32,350 nt of DNA from Microcaldota archaeon (lineage in GTDB: Archaea; Micrarchaeota; Micrarchaeia; Anstonellales; Bilamarchaeaceae), in the NCBI GenBank assembly GCA_018304385.1, contig JAGVWJ010000010.1:1-32350 (forward strand), written 5' to 3'. The first letter of the stretch is position 1, and every line of letters starts with the position of its first letter. Both the position numbers and the translations under genes were made by a program. This document shows, piece after piece, positions 22,714-29,999 of this stretch. The notes below the pieces were generated by a model. It made no database searches. It saw only the letters and a list, made by a program, of their open reading frames with translations, and was not told the DNA's origin.

Positions 22714-23814
22714 TCACTTATTCTCACTCTTTAGATATTCCAGCGTTTCATCAGTTCCAATAACTAGTTTATCAAATAAATCTCTTGGAGAGAATAGTTT
22801 TATCTTATCCTTAATCTTTTCTTCTAATTCTTTGATTGCCAGTTCTTTTACTGATATTTTTTGATCCTTAATTCTCTTTATTCTTTCTAATTTGTCTTTA
22901 AGCGTTGTTGCGTTTAGATGATTATCTAAATATACATCATCTCTGTTCACAAAGGTTATGTCAGATGATGTTAACCCTTCTCTTGCAGTTCCTTTAATTT
23001 TTATCCTTATTATTGCAGAGTTATCTAGTTTTTTAAGTTCCTTTATTTTCTCTTCAACTATCTTTTTTATCTCCTCAATGCCTGCATCTTTAAATTCTAA
23101 TTCTTCATAGAAAAACTTTCTGCAAGTAATCTCAACAAACTCATGTGTTTTTGCTTTTGTATCATATAATACGTAGCCGCGTGGTGCAGTTTCATCTTTT
23201 TTTAGCTGCGTTACAACTGTGCTACCTGGAATTATAAATCGACCGCCAAGTTTTGTTAGCTTACCGTGAATATGTCCATTTATTATAAGATCAAATGGTA
23301 ATGTTTCTAGCTCTTCAAGCGATATCTCATTTTCAGCATTGGGGATTAATTCTTTTATTGATTGGTGTAGAACTAGAATTTTCAATGCGTTCGGATTTGG
23401 CTTAAAATTTTCCAATGCCTTCTTAAGCGCAATACTTGCAAGCTCTTCTGGAACATTACCAAGACCAAATATCTGTACTTTCTCCCCTAAATTATCAAAT
23501 TCAGCTGCTTCCCCGTGCAAGTACCTAAAAGCGCCCATTGTTGCAAGCAGTTGTGCAGGATTAACCATCCCCTTACTTCGTCTTTCGTGGTTCCCATGTA
23601 TTGCAAAAATTGGTTTTTTTACTTTCTTTAGTATTTCTACAGCGCGATTAAGTGTTTCTAGCTTAGGCGTTTTTGTATCAAATACATCGCCTGCGTAGAT
23701 AATTAGATCTGCCTTTTTATCAGCATCTAAAAATGCATTCTCTGCCTGAATGTAAGAGTCTTCTTCGAATCTTGCATAGCCAAAATGAGTGTCAGAAATG
23801 ATTGCCAGTTTCAT
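22714..23814 (-). CDS. mre11: Mre11/SbcD-type DNA repair nuclease
   Basis: 366 residues. Calcineurin-like metallophosphoesterase with all five motifs: SDTHFG (D8, H10), GDVFD (D43), GNHE (N75, H76), VLHQS (H150), NGHIH (H181, H183). The C-terminal part has a capping domain and a Lys/Glu-rich helical region that would bind Rad50. Processes DNA double-strand break ends. In most archaea mre11 lies with rad50, herA and nurA; here it stands alone between tRNA-Leu and tRNA-Ile, and no rad50 is in the window. ATG 23814. Confidence 0.92.
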   Translation of the reverse strand: MKLAIISDTHFGYARFEEDSYIQAENAFLDADKKADLIIYAGDVFDTKTPKLETLNRAVEILKKVKKPIFAIHGNHERRSKGMVNPAQLLATMGAFRYLHGEAAEFDNLGEKVQIFGLGNVPEELASIALKKALENFKPNPNALKILVLHQSIKELIPNAENEISLEELETLPFDLIINGHIHGKLTKLGGRFIIPGSTVVTQLKKDETAPRGYVLYDTKAKTHEFVEITCRKFFYEELEFKDAGIEEIKKIVEEKIKELKKLDNSAIIRIKIKGTAREGLTSSDITFVNRDDVYLDNHLNATTLKDKLERIKRIKDQKISVKELAIKELEEKIKDKIKLFSPRDLFDKLVIGTDETLEYLKSENK

Positions 23815-23864
23815 TTTTATTGCCCCTTGCCAAGGTATTTAAGAATTCTGATATAGATAATATT

Positions 23865-23942
23865 ATGCTAGAAGAGCTTTTATTGACTATTGTTATTATT
23901 GTTATAATTCTTGTTGTAACCTACTTTGTCACAAGGCCATAA
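23865..23942 (+). CDS. Possible 25-residue single-span membrane peptide
   Basis: Reads M-LEELLLTIVIIVIILVVTY-FVTRP. One hydrophobic helix with acidic residues before it and Arg after. It is divergent from mre11, with the start 50 bp from the mre11 start codon. A TATA-like TATTTAAG lies about 30 bp upstream, so it would be nearly leaderless. Very short, so it may be chance; the clean TATA spacing and uninterrupted helix favour a real gene. Confidence 0.45.
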   Translation: MLEELLLTIVIIVIILVVTYFVTRP

Positions 23943-23949
23943 TTCTGGC

Positions 23950-23977
23950 TTTGAGCCTTAAGCACTGGATCATGAGC
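23950..23977 (+). repeat. Heptamer repeat, four units
   Basis: TTTGAGC, CTTAAGC, ACTGGAT, CATGAGC in register, 8 bp after the small ORF. Confidence 0.75.
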
Positions 23978-24040
23978 ATATTTTTAATTTGTTTTATTCT
24001 TCTTTATATCTACTGTTTCTGGTGTTAGAAATACATAGAA

Positions 24041-24142
24041 CTGTCGACGTGGCCTAAGTAATATATTAGTCCACGTCACTATAGAGAACATAAGTAATAC
24101 GACGGTTTTAGAATAATGAGAAACCAGAAGTAGTACATAGTT
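24041..24142 (+). repeat. CGACG element, copy B
   Basis: Hairpin GACGTGG (24046-24052) with CCACGTC (24071-24077), loop 18 nt, then ACTATAGAGAACATAAG, TACGACGG, AATGAGAAACCAGAAG and ATAGTTGG. The last two bases of the shared block run into the first G of tRNA-Ile, so the element ends exactly at the tRNA 5' end. Confidence 0.82.
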
Positions 24143-24174
24143 GGGCCCGTAGCTCAGCCAGGTTGGAGCGTTCG

Positions 24175-24189
24175 TGCAAAAGCGACGAA
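24175..24189 (+). other. Intron of tRNA-Ile at position 30/31 (15 nt)
   Basis: Strict BHB: helix CGTT (24169-24172) with GACG (24184-24187), bulges CGT and AAA, inner GC-AAAA-GC. Cutting after the second base in each bulge rebuilds the anticodon stem precisely. Confidence 0.88.
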
Positions 24190-24196
24190 ACTGATA

Positions 24197-24246
24197 GAAA
24201 CTTTAGTAAAAGTTTCATCAAAACTGGCACCTTAAGGTTTTCAGAG
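24197..24246 (+). other. Canonical intron of tRNA-Ile at position 37/38 (50 nt)
   Basis: BHB: CTGA (24191-24194) with TCAG (24241-24244), bulges TAG and AGA. The intron begins with an 8-bp hairpin GAAACTTT-AGTA-AAAGTTTC and ATCAAAACTG, which resembles the tRNA-Gln T-loop intron. Confidence 0.92.
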
Positions 24247-24291
24247 ATCGAAAGGTCTTGTGTTCAAATCACAACGGGCCCAATATTTATA

Positions 24292-25254
24292 TTATAGCGC
24301 GGGTAGGTAGTTTGTTTTGTAATTCTTAATCATCGTATAGTATTCGTATCTCTTTATGTCTTCGGGGAACTCTTTTTCAAATCCATCCATTATCAATATG
24401 AACTCTCTGAAATCCTTTACTTCTAAATCGAATTCAAAATGCGAAGTGATCAATGTTCTTTCTGTATATATAACGTTAGAGTGTGAAAGGATTCTCTGCA
24501 TTATCTGGCTATATCTTGCCATGTTGCTAAACCATAAATCTACTTTATAGTATTGATAACCTAATTTTTCATAATTAAGCATAGTCCTGAATCCTACAAT
24601 TACTTTCTTCCTTATTAATTGCTTTAGTCTATCTCTTGCAGTTACTACTGAAGTTCCTGATTTCTTTGCTATGTCTACTAATGATTCTCTAGCATCTGTA
24701 GAGATAATTGTCAATATCTTGAAATCCAACGCATCCATATCTTCTTTTCCTGTTTTTTGGGATATCGTGAATTGTAACTTTTCTTTGCCATCATTAGCCA
24801 GATAATTTCTGCTAAATTCAGTGTATCTGGTTTTTAGTGCTGAGTGATAGTTGGAAAAATAAACACCAAATTTTTCTATTAGCCCATACCAAAATTCTTC
24901 ATATTGCCAGGTATCCTTTACCCAAACATCAAAACTTATATGATAAATTCCTGTAATTCTGAAAAGAAGATTAACATTCTTATGATCTTTTAGATATTTT
25001 AGTAGTTCCTGTTTTTTAGTTTCCGGTATTCCTTCTGTCTGGATATAAAGACGAAATAGTAGAAATCCAAGCTTGGAATAATCTATGACCGTATAAAAAC
25101 CATCAATTATTTCATTCTCTATTAGTCTATCTATTCTGTATTTTACAGTATCCTTCTTAGTTCTGACTTTCTTTGCAAGTTCCGAGTAAGCCTGTCTGCT
25201 ATCCCCGTCCAGCTCACTTAAAATTTTTCTATCTAAAGAATCTAATTGGTACAT
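24292..25254 (-). CDS. Lrp/AsnC-type transcription regulator with two tandem modules
   Basis: 320 residues, same double architecture as the regulator at 8060. First HTH at about 5-52 (LDRKILSELDGDSRQAYSEL, then TKKDTVKYRIDRLIENEIID), followed by IDYSKLGF. Second HTH at about 173-222 (MDALDFKILTIISTDARESL, then SVVTARDRLKQLIRKKVIVG), followed by NYEKLGYQ. ATG 25254 diverges from the duplicated asparaginase-like gene, leaving a 108-bp shared control region. It may control that neighbour and itself, as is common for Lrp proteins; inference. Confidence 0.87.
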   Translation of the reverse strand: MYQLDSLDRKILSELDGDSRQAYSELAKKVRTKKDTVKYRIDRLIENEIIDGFYTVIDYSKLGFLLFRLYIQTEGIPETKKQELLKYLKDHKNVNLLFRITGIYHISFDVWVKDTWQYEEFWYGLIEKFGVYFSNYHSALKTRYTEFSRNYLANDGKEKLQFTISQKTGKEDMDALDFKILTIISTDARESLVDIAKKSGTSVVTARDRLKQLIRKKVIVGFRTMLNYEKLGYQYYKVDLWFSNMARYSQIMQRILSHSNVIYTERTLITSHFEFDLEVKDFREFILIMDGFEKEFPEDIKRYEYYTMIKNYKTNYLPAL

Positions 25255-25362
25255 ATTCCTATTTATTTAAGTAAACTAATTAAAAACTTTGTGTTTTTCT
25301 GAAAAATTGAGGTGGTATTTATTTATATAAGATTAGTTATAGTTTGTGTATCTTAGGTGATT
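25255..25362 (+). promoter_or_regulatory. Divergent promoter region
   Basis: Plus strand TATA TTTATATAAG at about 25321-25330, some 35-40 bp before the asparaginase-like start. Minus strand has AT-rich TTAATTAGTTTAC-type sequence near 25270-25285 for the Lrp gene. Ribosome binding site AGGTG precedes ATG 25363. A GAGGTGG at about 25309 has no start after it. Confidence 0.5.
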
Positions 25363-26529
25363 ATGATGGTACAAAAATCAGTTGGAACGGATTCAGTAAA
25401 AAGATTAGGCTCACGAGAGGCGCAAACGCATCTAGATAAGCTTTTTGAAAAATTCGATAAGCCAAGACCAGTTCATTTAATTTCAACTGGCGGAACTATA
25501 GAATTCCAGTGGAATCGGAAAAAAGATTGTATGGCCATAGGAAGCGAGTCTGTACTTCCACCTTATATTCAGAGTCTTAAACCATATACTACGTTTGATT
25601 TTACTACAGTTTGTCTCAAAGATGGTCGCGAAATAACTCAAAAAGACAGAAGGAATATTCGCGACACTGTTTTAGCATCCTCACATGAAAGAATATTAAT
25701 AGCCCATGGCTGTTTTACTGCCCCCGATACAGCAGAGTATCTTTTGGATGAACTTCCTGCAAATCATGGTAAAACAGTGGTCGTTTTTGGATCCAAGGAT
25801 CCTTTTGCAGAATTGCTATCAGAGGGTCCATTTAATTTTGGATTTGCAACTGCTTGTTCTGAAATATTAGAACCAGGGGTATACGTCTCCATGGAGGGGA
25901 GAATATTTAGGGCTGGAGAAGTGAGCGTAAATAGTACAAGAGCATTTGAAGAAGGCGCTATAACCGCTGATGAAGCACAGCAGAGACTTGATAGCATTTT
26001 TGGAAAACTCAACAAACCAGAAACACTGCATGTAGTAAGGACTGGCGGTACAATTGAATCTAGGTGGGAACCTACGCTCGATACCGCAGTTACAGATGTA
26101 AATCCTTGGCTTCAGATATACCTAGAGAGAATTGGCCTGCAATTAAAGTTACAATTTACTACTGCCTGTCTTAAAGATAGTAGAGATATAACATACAGAG
26201 ATAGAAAACAAATTGTTGAAGCTATTACTTCATCTCAAGCTAAAAAAGTAATCGTTCCTCATGGAACATATACTATGGCTGACACAGGTCAGTTTATAAA
26301 TGAACGATTACCGGAAGATCATGATAAATCAGTTGTTCTTTTCGGAGCAATGATACCGTTAAATGGGTTTGTTCCTTCAGATGCACCGTTTAACTGTGGG
26401 TTTGCTACTGGTGCAGCCTTAGTTCTAAAAGCAGGGGTCTATGTTGCGATGAATACGCGACTCTTCAATGCTGAAGATGTTGAAAAGAACAGAAGTGAAG
26501 GAAGATTTGAAGAAGCAGAAAACCAATAG
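25363..26529 (+). CDS. Duplicated asparaginase-like protein lacking the catalytic Thr-Asp pair
   Basis: 388 residues made of two similar halves (about 20-190 and 203-380), each matching the N-terminal alpha/beta domain of type I/II asparaginases. Each half begins with a helix (LDKLFEKFDKP; LDSIFGKLNKP), then STGGTIE (41-47) or RTGGTIE (226-232) holding the nucleophile Thr motif. The second active-site motif HGTDT is HGCFT (115-119) in the first half and HGTYT (300-304) in the second, so the Asp is lost in both. The C-terminal asparaginase domain is absent. Possibly a ligand-binding or altered-specificity protein. Upstream in-frame GTG 25357 lies in the ribosome binding site, so ATG 25363 is preferred. 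Confidence 0.82.
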   Translation: MMVQKSVGTDSVKRLGSREAQTHLDKLFEKFDKPRPVHLISTGGTIEFQWNRKKDCMAIGSESVLPPYIQSLKPYTTFDFTTVCLKDGREITQKDRRNIRDTVLASSHERILIAHGCFTAPDTAEYLLDELPANHGKTVVVFGSKDPFAELLSEGPFNFGFATACSEILEPGVYVSMEGRIFRAGEVSVNSTRAFEEGAITADEAQQRLDSIFGKLNKPETLHVVRTGGTIESRWEPTLDTAVTDVNPWLQIYLERIGLQLKLQFTTACLKDSRDITYRDRKQIVEAITSSQAKKVIVPHGTYTMADTGQFINERLPEDHDKSVVLFGAMIPLNGFVPSDAPFNCGFATGAALVLKAGVYVAMNTRLFNAEDVEKNRSEGRFEEAENQ

Positions 26530-27627
26530 TTATCTTATTATCTTTTTGATCTCTTCAATTCCAGCATCTGTCTTTATCCCAGTTTTAGTAAAATGTGTTC
26601 TCCCAGTCTTAAATCCTCTCGTCTTTAGCTTTTTTATTACATCATCAATCTTCGGCACACTCGTCTTAATTCTCTTGCAAGTTACATGTAAATCATAAAA
26701 ATAAGCTGGCATGTTAATTTCGTTAAGCATCAACTTAAGCTTTTTTTCTATCTCTTCTGCATGTTCGTATTTTCTTTTCTTGTTTAATTTAATCATACTT
26801 TCAAGAAATTTTTTATCATGCAATTCTCCTAACCAAACAGGCCCAGAATAATCAGTAGTTACTTTGCATAATTTACATTCATTTTGCATGCGTTTGCCGC
26901 TGCTGCGAAAACCACATTTATTGCAATAACTAATAAACCCGAATTTTTCAATATTCTGGTGTGCTTTAGCCGCGCCTTTCTCAATTTTTAATAAAACCTT
27001 TATGTAATGCCTATCAGAAAGCGAAAATAAAGGAATAGTGCCAAAGTCAAATTCGTTTGCGCTTTCAGCAATGCGTTTAATTAAAATCCTTGTTCCGGTT
27101 TCATGCGTAAATTCGTTATTAAGATTTTTACTATGATAATTTTTCAAGCATGCCTTTGCTTCTGGTCCGCAAAGTACGGCAGTATCAGTAGCAGTAACTG
27201 ATAAATAAAACTCTTTTTTCTTTACCTGACCATAAAAAGTGCTCCATAGATACGGTGCTGGGGTGCCAAATGGGTCGATCTCAACAAAATCATAAGAAAA
27301 AAAACCACTAGTAAAGTATTTTTCATATAGTTTTTTGATGGCACTCGCTTTTTTTATTTTATTTAGTTTTAAATTTCTTTTCAATACTGGAGTTGCAGCA
27401 TCATTTGCTTCTAGGAAATCAATCTTCGCTAAGTTTCTGTTTTCTTTAGCATAGCGAATACCCCGGATTCCGCTAGCAGAAAATGCATCTAAAACAGTTA
27501 GTTTTTTACCAATAGCACCAACTGCAAGAGAGCAAAAGCTTCTGCAGAATTGCATTTCTGGGTTATAGAATACGTTTTTGGCAAGATTAAAACTAATAGA
27601 CCCTTCTTTCATAATCTCACTTTTCAT
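26530..27627 (-). CDS. trm1: tRNA (guanine26-N2)-dimethyltransferase Trm1
   Basis: 365 residues. SAM-dependent methylation of G26 in tRNA. N-terminal region FYNPEMQFCR, motif I LDAFSASGIRGIRYA (about 45-59), motif IV DFVEIDPFGTPAPYL near 114-128, TATDTAVLCG near 143, and a zinc-binding cluster CNKCGF plus CKLC near 234-262, as in archaeal Trm1. tRNA-Gln, -Thr, -Leu and -Ile in this window all have G26. It overlaps truD by 11 bp, so the two tRNA-modifying genes are translationally coupled. Confidence 0.95.
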   Translation of the reverse strand: MKSEIMKEGSISFNLAKNVFYNPEMQFCRSFCSLAVGAIGKKLTVLDAFSASGIRGIRYAKENRNLAKIDFLEANDAATPVLKRNLKLNKIKKASAIKKLYEKYFTSGFFSYDFVEIDPFGTPAPYLWSTFYGQVKKKEFYLSVTATDTAVLCGPEAKACLKNYHSKNLNNEFTHETGTRILIKRIAESANEFDFGTIPLFSLSDRHYIKVLLKIEKGAAKAHQNIEKFGFISYCNKCGFRSSGKRMQNECKLCKVTTDYSGPVWLGELHDKKFLESMIKLNKKRKYEHAEEIEKKLKLMLNEINMPAYFYDLHVTCKRIKTSVPKIDDVIKKLKTRGFKTGRTHFTKTGIKTDAGIEEIKKIIR

Positions 27628-28732
27628 CTAAAAATTCCCTCAACGCAACAGTTGCATAGCTTCCAGCAGGCAAAGAAAATTTAAAGGTATTATTTGAGAA
27701 ACTAAAATCTTTTAATTCAACTAACCATGCTCGTTTTGTTCCCTTAGAGCTGATCTCTGGTAAACTTCTTATTTTGAAATCCTCTTTTCTAATGCCCAAC
27801 TCATCAAGCAATTCATTTTCTCTTTTAGTTAATTCTGTTTCATACCCGATTATGTTTCCGTTTCCATCCGATTTTTCAACATTTTTTATTTTTTCAGATA
27901 ATAAAATGTTAAACATGTGACTTTGAAATGCATGGATAAATAAAAGCAAAATATTTCTTGGTAACTTTCTAAATGCGCCAGCAAAATCATTTTCATTTTC
28001 CGCAAGGTGTGCAATGACAGTTCGCTCTAGGCGAAGATGGGTTGGAAATTTTTTAAGTGCAGTCTCAAAATCACCAGTTGCCTGCAATTCTTTTCTTGCT
28101 AATTTTGCTTCAACATGCTCTTCTCCTTCTGAATCACAAATAAATGTCATCATTGCGTCCTTAAGTCTTGCACGAACTAATTTTTCTCCTATGATGTGCG
28201 TGTTTCTTCTAGTTGTACCAAATCTTTGCTCTCCAAAGTAATTTGGTATAGTACCATTTAACTCAGAGTAAATCCTATTTACAATTTCCTCTGCATTTTC
28301 TTTTACGCCTTCAACTTTAATTGTGAATCTATTTCCTAGTAAATCACCGAGCTTAACTTTATCGTTTGCGTACCAAGCGCCATTTATTCGAATGTCTTTA
28401 ATTTTTAATTGTTCAACTTCTTCTTTTTCAATTCCAAAGCATGAGCAAAGCTGGGTGCTAATTGCAATCTTATCTTTAGTTCCAGCAAAATTAAATCTTT
28501 TAAAACTTATGCATAATTTTTTTGCAATTGTTTTTATTGCATCGCTTGTGGACCAATCACGTTTTTGGAGAATAAAGTGGACAAATTTATTTTCCTTAGT
28601 TTCTTTTTCTATTTTTTTGTTTATCTCTAAAATCTCGCCACTAGTTGTAATCTCCTCAACGATAAAATCCTCTGGAGAATTTTTTATAGTGCCGCCTATC
28701 CCAGGAGTCTTAGATATGTAAGATAATTCCAT
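27617..28732 (-). CDS. truD: tRNA pseudouridine synthase TruD (Pus7 family)
   Basis: 371 residues. Makes pseudouridine at position 13 of tRNA. Motifs: EDFIVEEI near residue 21, HFILQKRDWSTSDAI near 52, catalytic Asp D87 in FAGTKDKIAISTQ, NYFGEQRFG near 162, and the C-terminal FKFSLPAGSYATVALREFL. An insertion domain lies between about 200 and 310, as usual for the family. ATG 28732 begins 5 bp after the upstream membrane-protein gene and the end overlaps trm1. Confidence 0.95.
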   Translation of the reverse strand: MELSYISKTPGIGGTIKNSPEDFIVEEITTSGEILEINKKIEKETKENKFVHFILQKRDWSTSDAIKTIAKKLCISFKRFNFAGTKDKIAISTQLCSCFGIEKEEVEQLKIKDIRINGAWYANDKVKLGDLLGNRFTIKVEGVKENAEEIVNRIYSELNGTIPNYFGEQRFGTTRRNTHIIGEKLVRARLKDAMMTFICDSEGEEHVEAKLARKELQATGDFETALKKFPTHLRLERTVIAHLAENENDFAGAFRKLPRNILLLFIHAFQSHMFNILLSEKIKNVEKSDGNGNIIGYETELTKRENELLDELGIRKEDFKIRSLPEISSKGTKRAWLVELKDFSFSNNTFKFSLPAGSYATVALREFLDEK

Positions 28733-28737
28733 TTATA

Positions 28738-29184
28738 TCACCCGTTAACAATAAATTTTTCACAGTCTTCAAACTGAATCCTTTTATTTTCATTGTTAAG
28801 ATATATAAGAAGTTTTTCTATGTCCTTATTTTTGTAAAGGGCGACACTGTTTATTATCAGTACTAGAGTTCTTTCCTTATTATAAAAGTACAAATAATCT
28901 ATTTCATCAAATGATTTGGTATACAGAACTGTAGCGATATTTTTTATCTCTATTTTTTGTGGTTTTTCTATATTTTCGAAAATAGATGCCTTGTATAGTT
29001 CTCCACTTCCGAACATTATTGGGAATTTCTCGATAAAAAACCTTTGAAATATCTGTTCTAAGGACATGCCAGAAAACAAGACCATGGCAAAAAGCATACC
29101 CCCAAATATTACTAAAACAAAAAATAATGGAATTATTATAATTCCAGTATTATTTTTTCTAATTAACATACTATCTGAATTCAT
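28738..29184 (-). CDS. Unknown protein with one N-terminal membrane segment
   Basis: 148 residues. A short basic N-terminus is followed by a hydrophobic segment at about 14-37 (TGIIIIPLFFVLVIFGGMLF), then a domain of about 105 residues with beta-strand-like segments (YLYFYNKERTLVLIINSVAL). Not recognised. The start overlaps the end of vapC by four bases and the end is 5 bp before truD, so it is inside the same operon. Confidence 0.7.
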   Translation of the reverse strand: MNSDSMLIRKNNTGIIIIPLFFVLVIFGGMLFAMVLFSGMSLEQIFQRFFIEKFPIMFGSGELYKASIFENIEKPQKIEIKNIATVLYTKSFDEIDYLYFYNKERTLVLIINSVALYKNKDIEKLLIYLNNENKRIQFEDCEKFIVNG

Positions 29185-29555
29185 ACTAACTTCAATCCTT
29201 TTATTCCTTCATATTTTTTTCTCTCTTTCGTGAATAAGAATGCATTATTTGAAATGCATATGGCAGCATTAAGAAAGCTATCCATATTTTTATGATTATA
29301 TCCTTGTTCTTTAGATTCTTTAATTAAACGTGCAGCAATACTTGCAGATTTTTTATCAAGATCAAGAATAGTTACACTATTTATTAGAGAACTTGCGATC
29401 TCTTGTTTTCTTATTGCAGATAATAATTGTATAAGCGCAAGCGTAGTTATGCAAATCTCTTCTCGATCCGCATAGTATCTTAATTTTTCTACTGCTGCTT
29501 TTTCACCGCGTAAAAAATCAATAGCTACCTCAGTATCCAAACATATCTTCTCCAT
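29181..29555 (-). CDS. vapC: PIN-domain protein, VapC-like, active site partly lost
   Basis: 124 residues, standard VapC length. First acidic residue D7 (CLDTEVAIDF) and third D92 (NMDSFLNAA) are present. The second acidic position is Q43 (LALIQLLSA, usually Glu), and the fourth is Lys in TKERKKYEGI (usually TxNxxDF). With two of four ligands lost, RNase activity may be weak or absent. ATG 29555 is preceded by AGGAGGT. The likely antitoxin gene lies upstream, but 156 bp of repeats separate the pair. Confidence 0.8.
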   Translation of the reverse strand: MEKICLDTEVAIDFLRGEKAAVEKLRYYADREEICITTLALIQLLSAIRKQEIASSLINSVTILDLDKKSASIAARLIKESKEQGYNHKNMDSFLNAAICISNNAFLFTKERKKYEGIKGLKLV

Positions 29556-29566
29556 CTGTTATACCT

Positions 29567-29658
29567 CCTATTTTCTCATTCTTGCAAAGCCGTCGGTTTC
29601 TTTATGTTCTCTATAGGGACGTGGTCCATTGTTTCTCTTATGCCACGTCAGCCGTCTG
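29567..29658 (-). repeat. CGACG element, copy C
   Basis: Minus strand: hairpin GACGTGG/CCACGTC (29649-29643 with 29624-29618), loop 18 nt, then CCTATAGAGAACATAA, CCGACGGCTTT and AGAATGAGAAAATAGGAGG. It lies between vapB and vapC, and its last block supplies the vapC ribosome binding site. Confidence 0.8.
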
Positions 29659-29686
29659 ATATATTCCTTATGCAAATAAAACCTAG

Positions 29687-29707
29687 GCTGATTGCTCATG
29701 GCCCACT
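29687..29707 (-). repeat. Heptamer repeat, three units
   Basis: Plus strand GCTGATT, GCTCATG, GCCCACT (minus: AGTGGGC, CATGAGC, AATCAGC). It starts directly after the vapB stop codon. Confidence 0.75.
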
Positions 29708-29711
29708 GCAA

Positions 29712-29939
29712 TCACACATACTTTCCCCACTCATGCATTCCTTTTTTTATTCCTTCCATTGCTTTTCTATCAAGGTCTTCATCATTAATACTACCTGCGA
29801 GTGATATTATATTCTTGCTTTCCTTTTCTTTTTCTTCCATTAAGTATCTAATTACTCCACTAAAACTTAATCCTTTGCTCCTTTTTATACGATATAACTC
29901 GGCGTATACATCGTCCATTATCGTTATTACTTTAACCAT
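29712..29939 (-). CDS. vapB: VapB-type antitoxin (COG1753-like)
   Basis: 75 residues from ATG 29939: MVKVITIMDDVYAELYRIKR then SKGLSFSGVIRYLMEEKEKE. This is the short DNA-binding VapB pattern of archaea (N-terminal strand plus two helices), followed by a C-terminal tail that would wrap VapC. An in-frame ATG at 29999 adds 20 residues unlike the family, so I reject it. Partner vapC is downstream on the same strand, but at an unusually large distance. Confidence 0.8.
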   Translation of the reverse strand: MVKVITIMDDVYAELYRIKRSKGLSFSGVIRYLMEEKEKESKNIISLAGSINDEDLDRKAMEGIKKGMHEWGKYV

Positions 29940-29999
29940 ATGATCGCCCCATGCATTGTGCTGATAAATGTATTTAGTAAATGCATTTAAATGTTTCAC

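Larger units (their letters stand above)
24143..24282 (+). tRNA. tRNA-Ile(GAT) with two introns
   Basis: Acceptor GGGCCCG (24143-24149) with CGGGCCC (24275-24281), discriminator A at 24282. D-stem GCTC/GAGC, anticodon GAT at 24193-24195, T-stem TTGTG/CACAA around TTCAAAT. Splicing out 24175-24189 and 24197-24246 produces anticodon stem TTCGA/TCGAA and loop CTGATAA, the usual archaeal tRNA-Ile loop. CCA is not encoded. It starts directly at the end of CGACG copy B. Confidence 0.96.

Noticed and set aside
25363..26529. GatD subunit of the archaeal Glu-tRNA(Gln) amidotransferase
   Set aside because: No N-terminal barrel domain, active-site Asp missing, and no gatE nearby.
29940..29999. Upstream start for vapB adding 20 residues
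   Set aside because: The VapB family begins at the MVKVITIMDD strand; the extension has no similarity to it.
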